Source: Allobosea sp.
Lineage (GTDB): Bacteria; Pseudomonadota; Alphaproteobacteria; Rhizobiales; Beijerinckiaceae
Assembly: GCA_024231975.1 (NCBI GenBank)
Contig: JAAEQB010000050.1
Span: forward strand, 310,001 to 374,000
DNA length: 64,000 bases
Reading direction: 5' to 3'
The notes under the pieces were generated by a model, which did not search any database, was not told the origin of the DNA, and saw only the letters and a program-made list of their open reading frames with translations. Below, one piece after another: positions 56,011 to 64,000 of the stretch. The position numbers and the translations under genes were made by a program. The number at the start of each line of letters is the position of its first letter. Position 1 is the first letter of the stretch.

Positions 56011-56510
56011 GCGAACAGCGTGAGGACAGCACATCCGGCCTTGCGGCCTTCGAGGACTCGCTCGACTACGTCACCGTCACCGTGGGCGGGCAATTGCTCG
56101 GCCTGCCGATCGGGCGCGTGCAGGACGTGTTCATCGCGACGCGCATCACGCCGGTGCCGCTGGCCCCTTACGAGATCGTCGGCCTGATCAATCTGCGCGG
56201 GCGCGTCGTCACCGCGATCTGCATGCGCCGGCGCATGCGCCATGCCGACACCGCACCCATGCCGACCGGCACGGATGAACAGGAGCTCACCGCGGTCGGC
56301 CTCGACCAGGGCGGCGAGGCCTTCGCCCTGATCGTCGACGCCGTCGGCGAGGTGATGCGCCTCAGCCGGACGACCTTCGAACCGGTGCCGATCCATCTCG
56401 ACCGCGCCTGGGCCGCCATCGCCAAGGGCGTCCACCGCCTCGATGACCGCCTCCTGGTCGTCATCGACGTCGACGCCGTCCTCAACATCGATTTGCCGAT
56501 CGCCGCCTGA
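56007..56510 (+). CDS. cheW: Chemotaxis coupling protein CheW
   Basis: A 167-residue CheW-domain protein. It shows LGLPIGRVQDVF and the LINLRGRVVT motif that couples receptors to CheA. It overlaps the cheA stop by 4 nt (ATGA) and precedes cheY by 24 nt. The N-terminal 20 residues are polar and loosely conserved. Confidence 0.93.
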   Translation: MSEQREDSTSGLAAFEDSLDYVTVTVGGQLLGLPIGRVQDVFIATRITPVPLAPYEIVGLINLRGRVVTAICMRRRMRHADTAPMPTGTDEQELTAVGLDQGGEAFALIVDAVGEVMRLSRTTFEPVPIHLDRAWAAIAKGVHRLDDRLLVVIDVDAVLNIDLPIAA

Positions 56511-56534
56511 CGATCCGCCGACTGGAGCCATGTC

Positions 56535-56900
56535 ATGAAGTATTGTCTCGTCGTCGACGACTCCGCGGTCATCCGCAAGGTCGCCCGCCGCATCCTGGAA
56601 GGGCTGCAGTTCCGCATCGCCGAGGCCGAGGACGGTGCGCGCGCCATCGACGCCTGCAAGGGCGAGATGCCGGACGCGATCCTGCTCGACTGGAACATGC
56701 CGATCATGGACGGCTACGATTTCCTGAGGAACCTCAGGCAGATGCCCGGCGGCAAGCGGCCCAAGGTCGTGTTCTGCACCACCGAGAACGACATCGCCCA
56801 CATCGCCCGCGCCATGCATGCCGGCGCCGACGAGTACATCATGAAGCCGTTCGACAAGGAGATCGTCGCGTCGAAGTTCCACCAGGTCGGCCTGCTGTAG
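56535..56900 (+). CDS. cheY: Chemotaxis response regulator CheY
   Basis: A 121-residue single receiver domain. Acidic pocket D8-D9, phosphoacceptor D52, Thr at TT (82-83) and Lys in MKPFD (104) are all present. It signals to the flagellar motor. It lies in the cheA-W-Y-B-R order. Confidence 0.93.
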   Translation: MKYCLVVDDSAVIRKVARRILEGLQFRIAEAEDGARAIDACKGEMPDAILLDWNMPIMDGYDFLRNLRQMPGGKRPKVVFCTTENDIAHIARAMHAGADEYIMKPFDKEIVASKFHQVGLL

Positions 56901-56946
56901 ACGCCGAGCTGCATCCGACAGCCCCGCTCTCCCACCGCGTGACCCC

Positions 56947-58065
56947 ATGATCGCCACGCCGCATTTCGCCGACCGGCAAGCCGCGCGTCCGAGCACCGTG
57001 GTGATCGCCGACGATTCCGTGGTGGTGCGGGGCCTGTTCGCGCGCTGGCTCGGCGAGAGCGGCCGCTTCCATGTCGTCGGCGTCGCCGGCGATGGCGAAG
57101 CCGCGATCGAGCATGCCGGGCGCCACCATCCCGACATCATGGTGCTCGACCTCGACATGCCCGTGCTCGACGGCGTCGAGGCCCTGCCGCGGATCGTCAA
57201 GGAAAGCCCTAAGACGGCGGTCTTGCTCACGACCACGCTCACCGACCGCAATGCCAGGCTGGCGCTGCAATGCATGAGCATGGGGGCCGTCGACGTCCTG
57301 CCCAAGCCCGACAGCCGCAGCGGCCTGACGCTCTCGCTGGATTTTCGCAGCGAGCTGCTCGGCAAGCTCGGCAGCATCGCACAATCCCGTCTCCGCGACG
57401 GTGAGGCCGCCCCCGACAACATTCTCGCCACGGCGCTGCCCAGCGGCGTCGCCGACCTGCGCCCGCTCGTCTCGGTGATGCCGCGCTACCTGGTCGTCGG
57501 CGCCTCGACCGGCGGGCCACGGGCCGTGGCGCGTGTCCTCTCCGATCTCGGCGGAGCTCTCGCCAACCTGACCACGCTGGTCGTCCAGCACATGCCGCCG
57601 CTGTTCACCGCCTCCTTCGCCGACCAGATCGCACAGCAGCTCGGCGTGCCGACGCGCGAGCCTCATGACGGCGAGCGCCTCGCCCGCGGTACGATCTATG
57701 TCGCGCCGGGCGGGCGCCATCTCGGCATCGAGCGCAAGCTCGGCCACATCGTCGCCAGCGTTAGCGACGGCCCGCCGGTCCATTTCTGCCGCCCGGCGGT
57801 CGACGTCCTCTTCGCCGAGGCCGCCCGCCATCTCGGCCCGGCGGCGCTCGGCCTGATCATGACCGGCATGGGCAGCGACGGGACGGACGGCGCAGCGGCG
57901 CTGCGCCGCGCCGGCGCCGCCGTCATCGCCCAGGACGAGCCCTCCAGCACGGTCTGGGGCATGCCGGGCTCGGTGGTGCGCGCCGGGCAGGCGAGCGCCG
58001 TGTTGCCGCTCGGCGGCATCGGCCCAGCCATCCGCACGCTCGTCGGCGGGAGCCATCCCGCATGA
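56947..58065 (+). CDS. cheB: Chemotaxis methylesterase CheB
   Basis: A 372-residue protein with a receiver domain (acidic pocket D22-D23, phosphoacceptor D68, Lys K120) and a methylesterase domain with GASTGGP, VQHMP and MTGMGSDGTDG holding the Ser-His-Asp triad. It demethylates or deamidates chemoreceptors. The stop overlaps the cheR start (ATGA at 58062-58065). Confidence 0.93.
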   Translation: MIATPHFADRQAARPSTVVIADDSVVVRGLFARWLGESGRFHVVGVAGDGEAAIEHAGRHHPDIMVLDLDMPVLDGVEALPRIVKESPKTAVLLTTTLTDRNARLALQCMSMGAVDVLPKPDSRSGLTLSLDFRSELLGKLGSIAQSRLRDGEAAPDNILATALPSGVADLRPLVSVMPRYLVVGASTGGPRAVARVLSDLGGALANLTTLVVQHMPPLFTASFADQIAQQLGVPTREPHDGERLARGTIYVAPGGRHLGIERKLGHIVASVSDGPPVHFCRPAVDVLFAEAARHLGPAALGLIMTGMGSDGTDGAAALRRAGAAVIAQDEPSSTVWGMPGSVVRAGQASAVLPLGGIGPAIRTLVGGSHPA

Positions 58066-58958
58066 CCGAACTCGACTTCGACTTCCTGCGCGTGCTGCTG
58101 CAGCGGCGCTCCGGCCTCTTCCTCAGCACCGAGAAGCGCTATCTGGTCGAGAGCCGCCTTGGCATGCTCTGCCGCCGCCGCGGCATCGCCGGCATCACGG
58201 CCCTGGTCGTCCAGTTACGCAGCAGTCCGGCTTCCGAGCTCGAAGCTGCCGTCATCGAGGCGATGACGACCAACGAGACGCTGTTCTTCCGCGACCGCAC
58301 GCCCTTCGACCTGTTCCGCGACGTCGTCCTGCCGGAAAAGCTCGCCGCCAATGCCGAGAGCCGGACGCTGCGCATCTGGTGCGCCGCGGTCTCGACCGGC
58401 CAGGAAGCCTATTCGCTCGCCATGCTGCTCGACGAAGCCGCCGACCGGTTCGTCGGCTGGACGATCGAGATCCTCGGCACCGACATCTCCGCCGAGGTGC
58501 TCGACCGGGCCCGCCAGGGGCTCTACAGCCAGTTCGAGGTCCAGCGCGGCCTGCCGATTCAGCTCCTGCTCAAGCATTTCCGGCAGGAGGGCGACAAATG
58601 GCGCCTGTCCGAACGCATCCGCGACATGGTCACGCTCAGGCAGCACAACCTTCTCGAGCCGAACCATCAGCTCGGCCAGTTCGACGTCATCTTCTGCCGC
58701 AACGTGCTGATCTATTTCGACGTCCCGACCAAGGCGCGGGTGATGGCGGCGCTCGCCGAGCGGCTGGCCAGGAACGGCGCCTTCATCCTCGGCGCGGCCG
58801 AGACGGTGATCGGCATCACCACCACCCTGGTGCCGGATCCGCAGCATCGGGGCCTCTACCGCGATGCCGCATCGACCCCGCAGGCGCGGCGGCCGCCCTT
58901 CCCTGCCGCCCCCGAGGTCGGCGGCGCATTTTCCCCACGGAAGATCGCGCGGCCCTGA
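58062..58958 (+). CDS. cheR: Chemotaxis protein methyltransferase CheR
   Basis: A 298-residue CheR: N-terminal helical domain, TTNETLFFRD, then the SAM-binding WCAAVSTGQEAYS and the C-terminal IFCRNVLIYFD. It methylates chemoreceptor glutamates. It is the last che gene; no chemoreceptor or CheD is in the window. Confidence 0.93.
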   Translation: MTELDFDFLRVLLQRRSGLFLSTEKRYLVESRLGMLCRRRGIAGITALVVQLRSSPASELEAAVIEAMTTNETLFFRDRTPFDLFRDVVLPEKLAANAESRTLRIWCAAVSTGQEAYSLAMLLDEAADRFVGWTIEILGTDISAEVLDRARQGLYSQFEVQRGLPIQLLLKHFRQEGDKWRLSERIRDMVTLRQHNLLEPNHQLGQFDVIFCRNVLIYFDVPTKARVMAALAERLARNGAFILGAAETVIGITTTLVPDPQHRGLYRDAASTPQARRPPFPAAPEVGGAFSPRKIARP

Positions 58959-58993
58959 GCGCCTGGCACTGGCCAGCATCGCCCCCAACCGAC

Positions 58994-59021
58994 AAACAAA
59001 AACCCCGCCTCTCGGCGGGGT
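58994..59021 (-). terminator. Rho-independent terminator of ctrA
   Basis: An 8-bp GC-rich stem (59002-59009 with 59014-59021, loop TCTC). On the minus strand a T-rich run follows (TTTTTGTTT), as expected after ctrA, whose stop is about 80 nt upstream. On the plus strand it may also slow transcription from cheR. Confidence 0.8.
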
Positions 59022-59100
59022 CCCCGTTCACCTGTCGTGTACATCCGACGATCAGGCGATCTAACTGTTAGGCGTCGATGATGACGCCGTGATGACGGGA

Positions 59101-59802
59101 TCAGGCCGGGATGCGCTCTTCGGCGTCGCTGGGCTCGCGCAGCACGTAGCCGCGGCCCCAGACCGTCTCGATATAGTTCTTGCCGTCGGAGGCGTTGGCG
59201 AGCTTCTTGCGCAGCTTGCAGATGAAGACGTCGATGATCTTCAGCTCGGGCTCGTCCATGCCGCCATAAAGGTGGTTCAGGAACATTTCCTTGGTCAGCG
59301 TCGTGCCCTTGCGGAGCGAGAGCAGCTCCAGCATCTGGTATTCCTTGCCGGTCAGATGGACGCGGGCGGCGTCCACTTCGACGGTCTTGGTGTCGAGGTT
59401 GACCACGAGGTCGCCGGTCGTGATCACCGACTGGGCATGGCCCTTCGAGCGGCGCACGATGGCGTGGATGCGGGCGACGAGCTCGTCCTTGTGGAACGGC
59501 TTGGTCAGGTAGTCGTCGGCGCCGAAGCCGAGGCCCTTCACCTTGTCCTCGATACCGGCGAGGCCGGAGAGGATCAGGATCGGCGTCTTGACCTTGGCGA
59601 CGCGCAGGGAGCGCAGCACCTCGTAGCCCGACATGTCCGGCAGGTTCAGGTCGAGCAGGATGATGTCGTAGTCGTAGAGCTTGCCGAGATCGACGCCCTC
59701 TTCGCCCAGATCGGTCGTGTAGACGTTGAAGCTCTCGGACTTCAGCATCAGCTCGATGCTTTGAGCGGTCGCGCTATCGTCTTCGATCAGCAGAACCCGC
59801 AT
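59101..59802 (-). CDS. ctrA: Cell-cycle master response regulator CtrA
   Basis: A 233-residue OmpR-type regulator. The receiver has D8-D9 and phosphoacceptor D51 ([11 protein letters not shown]), and the C-terminal winged helix has [14 protein letters not shown] and [10 protein letters not shown]. It is the alphaproteobacterial CtrA. I use the ATG at 59802, which begins MRVLLIEDD as in Caulobacter; the frame upstream is open but unlike the family. It is transcribed away from fliI and phosphorylated through ChpT. Confidence 0.95.
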   Translation of the reverse strand: MRVLLIEDDSATAQSIELMLKSESFNVYTTDLGEEGVDLGKLYDYDIILLDLNLPDMSGYEVLRSLRVAKVKTPILILSGLAGIEDKVKGLGFGADDYLTKPFHKDELVARIHAIVRRSKGHAQSVITTGDLVVNLDTKTVEVDAARVHLTGKEYQMLELLSLRKGTTLTKEMFLNHLYGGMDEPELKIIDVFICKLRKKLANASDGKNYIETVWGRGYVLREPSDAEERIPA

Positions 59803-60145
59803 GTCACGTCCCCAATTTCGCCCCGAGGCAGCGATCCCGTTCAACCGCCCACAACCCTCGTGGTTATGGGGGGACGAACGCTTGCCCGATGAAACGCTAC
59901 GCGACACGCTACGGGGAAATGGTTAACAAACCCTGATTCCCGCGCGCAAGCGCTTCTTGGCAAAAGGTTGACGATCCTTGTCGAGGTGAGTCGAATTTGA
60001 CACGGATCGTTCGAGCTTCGGCCGCGAAAGCGCCTTTCGCGGAAGCTCGCATCAAGGAAACAGACGAAAATCGCCCGACTCTTCGACGCGGCTTCGAAAC
60101 GCAGTGTTAATCACTCCGCTTAATGGAAGGTAAACGGCAGGGATC
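59803..60145. promoter_or_regulatory. Divergent ctrA/fliI control region
   Basis: A 343-bp AT-richer region between divergent ctrA and fliI. It has three GAnTC sites (59935-59939, 59988-59992, 60077-60081), the CcrM methylation motif that times ctrA expression in Caulobacter. TTAA half-sites occur at 59923-59926, 60107-60110 and 60120-60123. The last two have a 9-base spacer, not the 7 bases of the classic CtrA box, so direct CtrA binding is only a suggestion. Confidence 0.55.
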
Positions 60146-61486
60146 ATGAGCGGCGCTTCGCCAGGCCAGGACCGGTTATCCACACTCGCGACGATGATCG
60201 GCGAGCTCGAGGCGACGTCCGTCTATGGTCGCGTCACCGCCGTGCGCGGGTTGCTGGTCGAAATCTCCGGCCCGATCGCGGCGATGAGCCTCGGCGGACG
60301 CGTCGGCATCGAGATCGCGCCCGGCATCCGCGTCCCCTGCGAGGTCATCGGCTTTTCCGGCGAGAAGGCGCTGGTCATGCCCTATGGCGGACTCGACGGC
60401 GTCCGCCGCGGCTGCCCGGCCTATGTCGACCGCGCCGTCGCCGGCCTGCGGCCGACCATGGCCTGGCTCGGCCGCGTCGTCGATGCGCTCGGCCGGCCGG
60501 TCGATGGCGGCCCGCCGCTGCCGCAGGGTGAATGCACCATACCCTTCCGCAACGACCCGCCGCCGGCCCATGCGCGCCGCCGCGTCGGCCCGCCGCTCGA
60601 TCTCGGCGTGCGCGCCCTCAACACCTTCCTGACCTGCTGCCTCGGCCAGCGCATGGGCATCTTCGCCGGCTCCGGAGTCGGCAAGTCAGTGCTTTTGTCC
60701 ATGCTGGCGCGCTATGCACGGGCGGACGTCAACATCATCGGCCTGGTCGGCGAGCGCGGCCGCGAGGTCCAGGAATTCCTGCAGGACGATCTCGGGCCGG
60801 ATGGCCTTGCCCGCTCGATCGTCGTGGTCGCGACCTCGGACGAACCGGCTTTGATGCGCAAGCAGGCGGCGCTGACGACGCTGACCCTCGCCGAATTCTT
60901 CCGCGACCAAGGCCTGCAGGTGATGTGCCTGATGGATTCGGTCACGCGCTTCGCCATGGCGATGCGCGAGATCGGCCTTGCCGCCGGCGAACCGCCTACG
61001 ACCAAAGGATATACCCCGACCGTCTTCGCCGAACTGCCGCGCCTGCTCGAACGCGCCGGCCCGGGTACCGGAGACGGGGCGATCACCGGCCTCTTCACCG
61101 TGCTGGTCGATGGCGGCGATCATGACGAGCCGGTCGCCGACGCGGTGCGCGGCATCCTCGACGGCCATATCGTGATGGAGCGTTCCATTGCCGAGCGCGG
61201 CCGCTACCCGGCGGTCAACATCCTGAAATCGGTGTCGCGCACCATGCCGCGCTCCTGCGACCCGCTCTATTATCCCGTCGTGCAGAAGGCTCGCGCCACG
61301 CTCGCGACCTATGCCGACATGGAGGAGCTGATTCGGCTCGGCGCCTATCGCCAGGGTGCCTCCGCCGAAGTCGACGAGGCGATCCGGCTCAATCCAGAGC
61401 TCGAAGCCTTCCTGAAACAGGCCAAGGACGAGGCGACCCCGCTCGGCGACGGCTATGCCCGGCTCGCCCGAATCATGGGGATGTGA
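60146..61486 (+). CDS. fliI: Flagellar export ATPase FliI
   Basis: A 446-residue F1-beta-like ATPase of the flagellar type III export system. Walker A is GSGVGKS (175-181), Walker B is VMCLMDS, and the family block [18 protein letters not shown] is present. An SD-like GCAGGGA precedes the ATG. In most flagellar gene sets fliJ follows directly; here two genes on the other strand intervene. Confidence 0.94.
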   Translation: MSGASPGQDRLSTLATMIGELEATSVYGRVTAVRGLLVEISGPIAAMSLGGRVGIEIAPGIRVPCEVIGFSGEKALVMPYGGLDGVRRGCPAYVDRAVAGLRPTMAWLGRVVDALGRPVDGGPPLPQGECTIPFRNDPPPAHARRRVGPPLDLGVRALNTFLTCCLGQRMGIFAGSGVGKSVLLSMLARYARADVNIIGLVGERGREVQEFLQDDLGPDGLARSIVVVATSDEPALMRKQAALTTLTLAEFFRDQGLQVMCLMDSVTRFAMAMREIGLAAGEPPTTKGYTPTVFAELPRLLERAGPGTGDGAITGLFTVLVDGGDHDEPVADAVRGILDGHIVMERSIAERGRYPAVNILKSVSRTMPRSCDPLYYPVVQKARATLATYADMEELIRLGAYRQGASAEVDEAIRLNPELEAFLKQAKDEATPLGDGYARLARIMGM

Positions 61487-61492
61487 GCGGCT

Positions 61493-62071
61493 TCACAGCC
61501 GCCCGACATGGTCCAGCAGCGCCAGCGCCTGGGGCGAGGCCCAATCCGCCTCGCCAAGCATGTAGCCCCGCACCCCGCCGCGCCGGTCCGCGACATAGAT
61601 CACCGGCAGCCCTTCGGCGGTCGAGAGCGGTTGCCCCGCCCCCGCAGCTGCAAGGGCCTTGCCGCCGCGATCGTAGAAGACCGGCAGTCGCTTGACGCCG
61701 AGGCGCCCGAGATAGCTCCTGACATGAGCGAGATCGCGCTCGTCGGTGCTGATCGAGACGACCTCGACATCCCGGGCCCGGAAATCAGCAAGCTGGCGCT
61801 CGAAGCGCGGCAAGGTGATTCGGCAGACCGGGCACCAGGTCGCCCAGAGATAGATCAGATTGACCTTGCCCGGCACCGGCCTGGCGATGGCAGGCTTGCC
61901 GTCCGAGCCCTGCAGGCTGAGCGGTGCCATCGGCTCGACCGGATCGAGCTCGATGAACTGGTAGCGCGCCGTCCGGAACTGCGGCAGCCGCTCCTCGGCA
62001 AACCCCGTTCCCGCGAGTAATCCGAACGAAGCCTGCAAGGCAAGGCGGCGGGTCAATGATTGGAGGGGCAT
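61493..62071 (-). CDS. Thioredoxin-like (TlpA/redoxin) exported protein
   Basis: A 192-residue thioredoxin-fold protein. The active site is WCPVC (C80 and C83) after a strand NLIYLWATW. A twin-arginine-like TRRLALQ start and a hydrophobic run indicate export. It may reduce or oxidise periplasmic thiols or support cytochrome maturation. It lies between fliI and fliJ on the opposite strand. Confidence 0.85.
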   Translation of the reverse strand: MPLQSLTRRLALQASFGLLAGTGFAEERLPQFRTARYQFIELDPVEPMAPLSLQGSDGKPAIARPVPGKVNLIYLWATWCPVCRITLPRFERQLADFRARDVEVVSISTDERDLAHVRSYLGRLGVKRLPVFYDRGGKALAAAGAGQPLSTAEGLPVIYVADRRGGVRGYMLGEADWASPQALALLDHVGRL

Positions 62072-62183
62072 CAGCTTTTGCGGTCAGCCTCGTCTGGACA
62101 GCTGCGTGATAGGCCGGTGCGCGTAGCGCGCCCACGCACGATCGCGTCAGTGCGCAGCCGAGCTTGTCGTTTCCGAGGCGGCG

Positions 62184-63392
62184 CTAGCTCTTGAGCCTGC
62201 GCACCAGCATGATCATGGCGAGCAGCGCGAAGCTCTGGATCGCTGCCGACACCACGAGCGTGCCGGACGCCCCCAGCCGCTCGACCAGGAATGCGAACAG
62301 GAGGGGCGCCGCAGCAAAGGTCAGATTCTGCGGTACGGTCAGGCGGCCGAGCATCGCGCCGAAGCCGTTGCGGCCGAACAGCGCCAGCGGCAGCGTCGCA
62401 CGCGCCACCGCGATGACGCCCATCGCCGCGTTGAACAACATGACGAATATGACCGCGACCGTGCTCGACCCCGGCGCCAGCGCCAACAACAGGCAGGAAA
62501 CCGGCCCGAGCGCCAACCCCGCCAAGGCCACCCGCTCGACCGGAAGACGCTCACCCGCCGCGGCATCGACGGACCGAGCCACCAGCGTTGCGGGGCCGCT
62601 GAGCGACGCGATCGCCACTGCGCTCGCACCAGCGATCCCGGCACTCTGCATCAGGCCGATGATATGGAGCGGCAATCCCCAGGAAACGAGCCCGCTCGCC
62701 GAGAAGCTCAGCGCCAGCAGCCAGAACATCGCCCTCCGCTCTTCGGGTGGCACCCTTCCCTGCTCCTCGGCAGGCGCCCCCGACAGCTCCTGGTCGGCCA
62801 AAGGCTTGGTGCGATAGGCCGGGATCGCGAGGTGGATGGGCAGCACGATGACGAGCTGGATCGCGGCGAAGACAAGAAGGCAGGTGCGCCAGCCATAATC
62901 CGCACTGAGCCAGGCGGTCAGCGGCCAGAACACGCTGGAGGCGAGCCCGGTGACCAGCATCATCAACCCGATCACTCGGCGGGTGCGCTCCCCCATCAAT
63001 TGCGCCACCGTGACGTTGCCGGTGTTGGCGAGCTGCATCGCATGGCCAAGGCCGATGACGAACCAGGTGGCAAGATAGCTGATCGGCCCCTGCGCCAGCG
63101 CCAGCAGCGCGAGCCCCAACGCCGAGATCACCGCTCCCAGCGCCATCGCCTGACGCGTACCTCGCCGGTCGAGATGGCGCCCGAGCATCGGCGAGATCAC
63201 CGCTCCGATCACCAGCAGGATAGTGATGCCGCCAAAGATGGTTGTCGGCCCCAGCCCGATCTCGCGCTGGAGATAGCCCGCCAGAACCGAAGGCGAATAG
63301 TAGATCGAGCCCCAGCCAATGATCCGCGTCAGCGCGAGTCCGGCCAGCAGCAAACTATATTCGGGGAGGCGGCGCGAAGCGGGCAAGGACAT
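62184..63392 (-). CDS. MFS transporter
   Basis: A 402-residue protein with about twelve predicted helices and the major facilitator loop motif in the form GRHLDRRGTRQAM (residues 70-82) after helix 2. The substrate is unknown. The gene lies upstream of the thioredoxin-like gene on the same strand with a 112-bp gap. Confidence 0.85.
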   Translation of the reverse strand: MSLPASRRLPEYSLLLAGLALTRIIGWGSIYYSPSVLAGYLQREIGLGPTTIFGGITILLVIGAVISPMLGRHLDRRGTRQAMALGAVISALGLALLALAQGPISYLATWFVIGLGHAMQLANTGNVTVAQLMGERTRRVIGLMMLVTGLASSVFWPLTAWLSADYGWRTCLLVFAAIQLVIVLPIHLAIPAYRTKPLADQELSGAPAEEQGRVPPEERRAMFWLLALSFSASGLVSWGLPLHIIGLMQSAGIAGASAVAIASLSGPATLVARSVDAAAGERLPVERVALAGLALGPVSCLLLALAPGSSTVAVIFVMLFNAAMGVIAVARATLPLALFGRNGFGAMLGRLTVPQNLTFAAAPLLFAFLVERLGASGTLVVSAAIQSFALLAMIMLVRRLKS

Positions 63393-63621
63393 GTCCGGCG
63401 CGCCGGCACGCGCGCCCCTTGTTTTTGATTCGCCTCACATTAGCGAGAGCCGCACTCTGCCGGCAGGGCCCGCTACGCACCCTTCGCATGCATCGAAAGC
63501 GAGCGATCCTGGTAAGGAACGATCAACCTCCTTGGGCCATTGTGCTTTTCGTCTCGCGGGTGTTGGGCGGCGAGCCGAGGGGTCGGCTCATCGCCATGCG
63601 TAATCAGGAGTTCGGCACGAC

Positions 63622-64000
63622 ATGAAGTCGCGAGAGACCCTTTTGCGTCTCAAACGCTTCCAGGTGGACGAGAAGCGCCGCCGGGTAAGCCAGATTGAGA
63701 TGATGATCGCGGAATTCAACCGTATGGCTGGCGATCTCGACCGAGAGATCCAGAATGAAGAGACTCGCGCCGGCATCTCCGATCCCGCGCATTTCGCCTA
63801 TCCGACCTATGCCAAGGCGGCGCTCGGCCGTCGCGACAATCTGCGCCAGTCCGCCGACAACCTGCAGGGCCAGCTCGACGAGGCCAAAGGCGAGCTGCAG
63901 GAAGCCTTCGAGGACATGAAGAAGGTCGAGATCCTCGACGACCGCGAGCGCGCCTCCGAGCGTGCCGCCGAGGCCGCCCGCGACCAGGCGATGATGGATT
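63622..64000 (+). CDS. fliJ: Flagellar export protein FliJ (partial, runs off the right edge)
   Basis: The first 126 codons are seen. The protein is a long charged coiled coil (LLRLKRFQVDEKRRR, QIEMMIAEFNRMAGDLDREI), as in FliJ, the chaperone escort and FliI regulator. The start ATG at 63622 has CAGGAG upstream. It has no stop within the window. It is separated from fliI by about 2.1 kb. Confidence 0.85.
   Translation, partial: MKSRETLLRLKRFQVDEKRRRVSQIEMMIAEFNRMAGDLDREIQNEETRAGISDPAHFAYPTYAKAALGRRDNLRQSADNLQGQLDEAKGELQEAFEDMKKVEILDDRERASERAAEAARDQAMMD

Noticed and set aside
60107..60123. A CtrA box (TTAA-N7-TTAA) in the fliI leader.
   Set aside because: The spacer between the two TTAA sequences is 9 bases. 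I list it only as half-sites.
63419..63625. 68-codon plus-strand frame before fliJ.
   Set aside because: It overlaps the fliJ ribosome site, has arginine-rich shadow composition and no recognisable motif.

Overview
The window is about 66-70% GC and tightly packed. It reads as a chromosomal segment of an alphaproteobacterium of the order Hyphomicrobiales (Rhizobiales). The genus Bosea or a relative in the Beijerinckiaceae/Methylobacteriaceae range is my best guess, not a verified identification. The support is a chpT-cheAWYBR-ctrA-fliI block, GAnTC (CcrM-type) sites upstream of ctrA, a DUF1285-Nudix-DUF6111-cca operon facing a MoxR/DUF58 operon, petABC, and small GC-rich dispersed repeats. I see no transposase, phage gene, integrase, rRNA or CRISPR.

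Layout. 0-3.3 kb (minus): mtnP-apt-mtnA-class II aldolase, a full methylthioadenosine salvage route of the DHAP-shunt type. 3.4-6.2 kb (minus): petABC (cytochrome bc1), closed by a terminator. 6.4-8.3 kb: an ABC exporter. 8.6-12.05 kb (plus): an exported RidA, a Tat-exported class V aminotransferase, trmL and hemF. 12.1-15.4 kb (minus): a low-GC orphan, then the cca/DUF6111/Nudix/DUF1285 operon. 15.6-22.5 kb (plus): MoxR ATPase, DUF58, DUF4159 and a large membrane protein, a Bat/MoxR-like envelope system. 22.6-26.4 kb (minus): a GNAT gene, then a four-gene operon (BchC-like dehydrogenase, PTPS/QueD-like protein without catalytic residues, GT4 glycosyltransferase, methyltransferase). 26.5-29.1 kb (plus): OpgH-type glucosyltransferase overlapping an FkbM methyltransferase.

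29.7-29.9 kb holds two tandem, aberrant tRNA-like sequences. They are followed by a slipin, a secreted unknown, a TauE/SafE permease, hyi-glk, an acyltransferase, an ABC-F protein, an SDR, a phosphoesterase, a 38-residue small protein, a Nudix protein, cytochrome b561, ribA and a large membrane protein (30-46 kb). 46-52.3 kb: HAD phosphatase plus PfkB kinase, a Tat-exported deaminase, a coiled-coil membrane protein, DUF1134, YHS protein and cysQ. 52.6-64 kb: chpT, cheA-cheW-cheY-cheB-cheR, ctrA, fliI, an inverted thioredoxin-like/MFS pair, and the start of fliJ at the right edge.

How the genes work together. The right end joins the ChpT-CtrA phosphorelay to chemotaxis and flagellar export. 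The left end joins purine and methylthio salvage to respiration. The best candidate for an undescribed system is the four-gene operon at 23.1-26.4 kb, because its PTPS-family member keeps the fold and pterin-contact residues but lacks the Cys/Asp/His catalytic set and one zinc ligand. Other items of interest are the exported RidA/PLP-enzyme pair, the tandem tRNA-like genes and the OpgH-FkbM pair. All calls come from reading motifs and context; no database search was run.
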